NCBI GenBank assembly: GCA_025057715.1
Contig: JANWVD010000004.1
Coordinates: forward strand, 1-16,169
Origin: Aquificaceae bacterium
Lineage (GTDB): Bacteria > Aquificota > Aquificia > Aquificales > Aquificaceae
DNA: 16,169 bases
Reading direction: 5' to 3'
The position numbers were made by a program, and so were the translations under genes. This document shows positions 13,782-16,169 of the stretch, one piece after another. Below the pieces are notes generated by a model, which was not told the DNA's origin, made no database searches, and was given only the letters and a program-made list of their open reading frames with translations. The first letter of the stretch is position 1. Each line of letters begins with the position of its first letter.

Positions 13782-14728
13782 TAAAGGTCTTTGTAAGGGG
13801 CTGTCGTTAGATACCTATCCCCAGCGTCTGGCAAAATAACCACTATAACCCCCTCTTTAAGGCTTTTTGCAATCTCTATAGCCCCAAGGAGCGCAGCACC
13901 GCATGATTGCCCTGCTAAAATCCCCTCCTTTTGTGCAAGGGTCTTGGTCATCTCATACGATGGCTCTGTCTCTACGAATATCGTTCTATCTACTTGCGTC
14001 TCGTCGTATATTCCGGGCTTTATAGAACTCTCCATATGCTTTAAACCCTCTATGCCGTGAAAGGGATAAGCAGGCTGGACTGCAATAGCCTGGATTGCAG
14101 GATTTAGAATCCTTAGCCTTCTTGAAGTCCCCATAAGAGTCCCGCCCGTGCCAACGCCGGCAACAAGATGGGTGATTCTACCCTTGGTCTGATGCCAAAT
14201 CTCAACGCCAGTTGAGTAAAAGTGCGCGCGCCAGTTTGCGGGGTTATTATATTGGTCAAGATAGACAAATTTCTCTGGCTCTTCTTTAACGAGCTTTCTT
14301 ACAAAAAGAATTGCCCCGTCTGTTCCTTCCATTGGGTCTGTTAGGTAAACCTTTGCGCCAAAAGCCCTGATGATTCTTTTCCTCTCTTCGCTGACATTTG
14401 CCGGCATTGCTAGCTCTACATTAATCCCAAGGGCGCTTCCAACCATGGCAAGGGCTATGCCCGTGTTTCCAGAGGTTGCATCTATGACGGTTTTGCCTTC
14501 TTTTATTAGCCCTCTTTTGATAGCATCTAAAAACATACTCAAAGCCGGTCTGTCCTTTACTGACCCGCCTGGGTTAAAGCCCTCGAGCTTTGCGTAAATC
14601 TCTACGCTTTTTGGAACATCGCTTGGCAAGCACCTTGATAGCTTCACAAGCGGGGTATTTCCAACAAGACTTAGCAAAGAGTTTCTGCACTTTCTATACT
14701 CCTCGTCGTGCTCACCAAGAACCCACAT
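13778..14728 (-). CDS. PLP-dependent cysteine synthase family protein
   Basis: This 316-aa fold-type II PLP enzyme should form cysteine from an activated serine and sulfide. SLVGNTPLVKL opens the domain, Lys58 in NPGGSVKDRP is the PLP lysine, TSGNTGIALA binds the substrate carboxylate, and GVGTGGTLMG holds the cofactor phosphate. FHGIEGLKHMESSIKPGIYD and GQSCGAALLGA follow. The GIEGLKHM style resembles CysM-like or O-phosphoserine-using members, so I leave open whether O-acetylserine or O-phosphoserine is the substrate. The ATG overlaps the dehydrogenase gene by 17 bp. A shorter form from TTG at Leu18 would look like a typical family start, so the first 17 residues are uncertain. Confidence 0.9.
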   Translation of the reverse strand: MWVLGEHDEEYRKCRNSLLSLVGNTPLVKLSRCLPSDVPKSVEIYAKLEGFNPGGSVKDRPALSMFLDAIKRGLIKEGKTVIDATSGNTGIALAMVGSALGINVELAMPANVSEERKRIIRAFGAKVYLTDPMEGTDGAILFVRKLVKEEPEKFVYLDQYNNPANWRAHFYSTGVEIWHQTKGRITHLVAGVGTGGTLMGTSRRLRILNPAIQAIAVQPAYPFHGIEGLKHMESSIKPGIYDETQVDRTIFVETEPSYEMTKTLAQKEGILAGQSCGAALLGAIEIAKSLKEGVIVVILPDAGDRYLTTAPYKDLY

Positions 14729-15740
14729 CTAAAACAACCTTACCAGCAACCTTAAACTCTTCAAGAAGCTCGTGAGCTCTTGCAATCTCTCTTAGGCTTA
14801 AAACCTCCCCTATCACTGGCTTTAGCTTACCTTCTAAATAGAGCTTAATTAGCTCAAAAACTACCCAAGATGGTCCCATGTAAAGCCCCATCAAAGATAC
14901 ATTTTTAGAAAACACTTCTCTTATATTTAGCTCGATGCTGCTTCCTAATGTGGTGCCAAAAAACACCACCTTCCCCCCAGGTTTTACATAGCTTAAACTC
15001 TTTTGAAGAGTTTGACCTCCTACGCTGTCAATTACTAAGTCAAAGCCGCCAAACTTTGACAAAATCTCAGCTGGGTCTTGTTTATAATGGTTAAAAACCT
15101 CATTAGCACCAAGGCTCTTGCAAAGCTCTAACTTCTCATCGCTTCCGGCACTTGCAACTACATTTGCACCTGATAGCTTTGCAAGCTGAATTGCAAAGCT
15201 CCCAACGCCAGAAGCCCCAGCCCATATAAGAACGCTCTGACCTAACTTAAGCCCACCTTTTAAAAATAAAGCGCTATATGCAGTAATTCCCGCAAGAGCA
15301 ATGCAGGAAGCTTCTTTAAAATCCATACTATCTGGAATCTCAACAATGTTTCTATATGGCAAGCTAATAACTTGCGCGCTAACCCCGCTTTGCTTAAAGC
15401 CAAGCAACTTATAGTCGCTACATAGATGGTCATTCCCCTCTTTGCAGCTTTGGCAACTTCCGCAAGATACGCCGGGCAATACAACGACCTTCTTACCAAC
15501 TAAATGCCTAACGCTGCTATCTGCATCAATGACCACCCCGCTTGCGTCAGAGCAAACCAAAAGCGGCAACTTTGGTTTATAGCTCAAAACCCCCTTCCTT
15601 ACCCATATATCAACCCTATTTAAGCCAATTGATTTAATCTCTACTAAAACCTCACCCTCTTTTAACTTTGGCTCTTTAAGATTATCGTAAAACCTTAAGC
15701 AATCAACCCCCCCAAAGCACTCAAGCAATACCCCCTTCAT
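14712..15740 (-). CDS. Zinc-binding MDR-family alcohol dehydrogenase/quinone reductase
   Basis: A 342-aa medium-chain dehydrogenase/reductase. The GroES-like N-terminal domain has GEVLVEIKSIGLNRVDIWVR-G. Cys93, Cys96, Cys99 and Cys107 form the structural zinc lobe (C-x2-C-x2-C-x7-C). The NAD(P)-binding Rossmann domain shows GASGVGSFAIQLAK and SVGGQTLQKSL. The catalytic-zinc Cys of classical alcohol dehydrogenases is replaced by Asn in GLNRVD, the pattern of quinone-oxidoreductase-like members. A structural zinc without an obvious catalytic zinc is therefore the likely state. The ATG shares one base with the arsC stop (TAATG) and the 3' end overlaps cysteine synthase. The substrate cannot be told from sequence. 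Confidence 0.88.
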   Translation of the reverse strand: MKGVLLECFGGVDCLRFYDNLKEPKLKEGEVLVEIKSIGLNRVDIWVRKGVLSYKPKLPLLVCSDASGVVIDADSSVRHLVGKKVVVLPGVSCGSCQSCKEGNDHLCSDYKLLGFKQSGVSAQVISLPYRNIVEIPDSMDFKEASCIALAGITAYSALFLKGGLKLGQSVLIWAGASGVGSFAIQLAKLSGANVVASAGSDEKLELCKSLGANEVFNHYKQDPAEILSKFGGFDLVIDSVGGQTLQKSLSYVKPGGKVVFFGTTLGSSIELNIREVFSKNVSLMGLYMGPSWVVFELIKLYLEGKLKPVIGEVLSLREIARAHELLEEFKVAGKVVLDVGSW

Positions 15741-16120
15741 TAAAGGCTACTAATTAGCTCCTCAACAAGGCTCTTTATCTTGTCCCTTGCTTGCCTAAAG
15801 CCCTCTATATCCACCGGGTCTGGAATGTTCCAGCTTATAGACCTTGCCCCCTTGACATCTGGACAAAGCTCAGAGCAAACCATCACCACAATATCAAGCT
15901 CTCTTGGCAATTCCTCAAGCCCCTTTGGGCGCTGCTTGCTTATGTCAATGCCGTCTTCTTTCATAACCTCCACCGCAAGCGGATGGACCCTCTCCCCCGG
16001 CTTAGCACCTGCCGAATAGATATTAACATCAAGCCCCCTTAGGGCTGCAAAGTGCCTTGCGTATCCCTCCGCCATCTGGCTTCTTGCCGCATTTGCAACA
16101 CAAACAAACGCTATATTCAT
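15740..16120 (-). CDS. arsC: Arsenate reductase, low-molecular-weight phosphatase type
   Basis: The 126-aa protein has the LMW-phosphatase P-loop Cys7-x5-Arg13 (VCVANAARSQMAEG) and Asp in IPDPVD. It also carries the extra redox pair Cys82 and Cys86 (VCSELCP) that separates thioredoxin-linked arsenate reductases from tyrosine phosphatases. It should reduce arsenate to arsenite through a Cys7-Cys82-Cys86 relay. No arsenite pump or ArsR regulator is in view, so the assignment as true arsenate reductase is by motif only. It leads an operon with a dehydrogenase and cysteine synthase. A TATAAT box lies nine bases before the ATG. Confidence 0.88.
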   Translation of the reverse strand: MNIAFVCVANAARSQMAEGYARHFAALRGLDVNIYSAGAKPGERVHPLAVEVMKEDGIDISKQRPKGLEELPRELDIVVMVCSELCPDVKGARSISWNIPDPVDIEGFRQARDKIKSLVEELISSL

Positions 16121-16129
16121 TCCCCCCTT

Positions 16130-16135
16130 ATTATA
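16130..16135 (-). promoter_or_regulatory. -10 box of the arsC operon
   Basis: A perfect TATAAT on the minus strand ends nine bases before the arsC ATG, and the gap is AAGGGGGGA. The predicted start of transcription falls within a few bases of the ATG, so the G-run probably cannot serve as a normal Shine-Dalgarno. The -35 position would fall at the edge of the adjacent hairpin; no good -35 hexamer is visible. Confidence 0.55.
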
Positions 16136-16143
16136 TCCAAATC

Positions 16144-16164
16144 CAGGGGGGCTTCGCCCCCCTG
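16144..16164. repeat. Perfect 9-bp-arm GC hairpin upstream of arsC
   Basis: CAGGGGGGC (16144-16152) and GCCCCCCTG (16156-16164) are exact reverse complements around TTC. It sits just upstream of the arsC -10 box. It could end an upstream transcript, act as an operator, or be another copy of a dispersed GC palindrome; the window stops 5 bp later. Confidence 0.55.
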
Positions 16165-16169
16165 TGCCC

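Overview
The window looks like a compact chromosomal segment of a thermophilic, deep-branching bacterium. It is most likely Aquificota or a close relative. The best clue is a bacterial Trm1 (tRNA guanine-26 dimethyltransferase), a gene that is widespread in archaea and eukaryotes but restricted in bacteria, with Aquifex as the classic case; its EIP-VSS-M-VFYNP-M--NRD N-terminus is Aquifex-like. Genes are densely packed, with many 1-45 bp overlaps in both the same and opposite orientations, and GTG and TTG starts are common. The lineage is an inference and no species is claimed.

Left arm (1-3613, + strand): the 3' part of acetate kinase (ackA), then tgt, trm1 and an unrecognised 170-aa helical protein, all overlapping or touching and probably one operon. 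It meets a leftward operon tail to tail. That operon (6840-3569) starts with a stand-alone CZB zinc-binding protein behind a strong ribosome site, followed by a tandem HepT-like HEPN protein, purN and trpE. A 134-bp divergent spacer with an inverted repeat separates it from fmt (+ strand).

Middle (7868-8480): the remains of an insertion element, with two decayed DDE transposase C-termini facing outward in opposite directions and bounded by imperfect inverted repeats. Then comes a leftward operon transcribed mnmG, ctpA (S41 protease), tsaD, ending at a hairpin terminator. A 668-bp spacer between mnmG and the divergent tsaB holds a short degenerate tandem repeat with GC-rich hairpins; no RNA gene was recognised in it.

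Right arm (13212-16169): tsaB (+) meets the leftward operon arsC - zinc-type MDR dehydrogenase - cysteine synthase. That operon starts at a clear TATAAT box, with a perfect GC hairpin just upstream at the window edge.

Taken together, six genes act on tRNA (tgt, trm1, fmt, tsaD, mnmG, tsaB), mixed with housekeeping metabolism. The points of most interest are: a small GC-rich palindromic repeat that appears to have inserted in frame into tgt and recurs in spacers; the tandem HEPN protein next to a lone CZB protein; apparently leaderless operon starts; and a strong excess of the palindrome GAGCTC.
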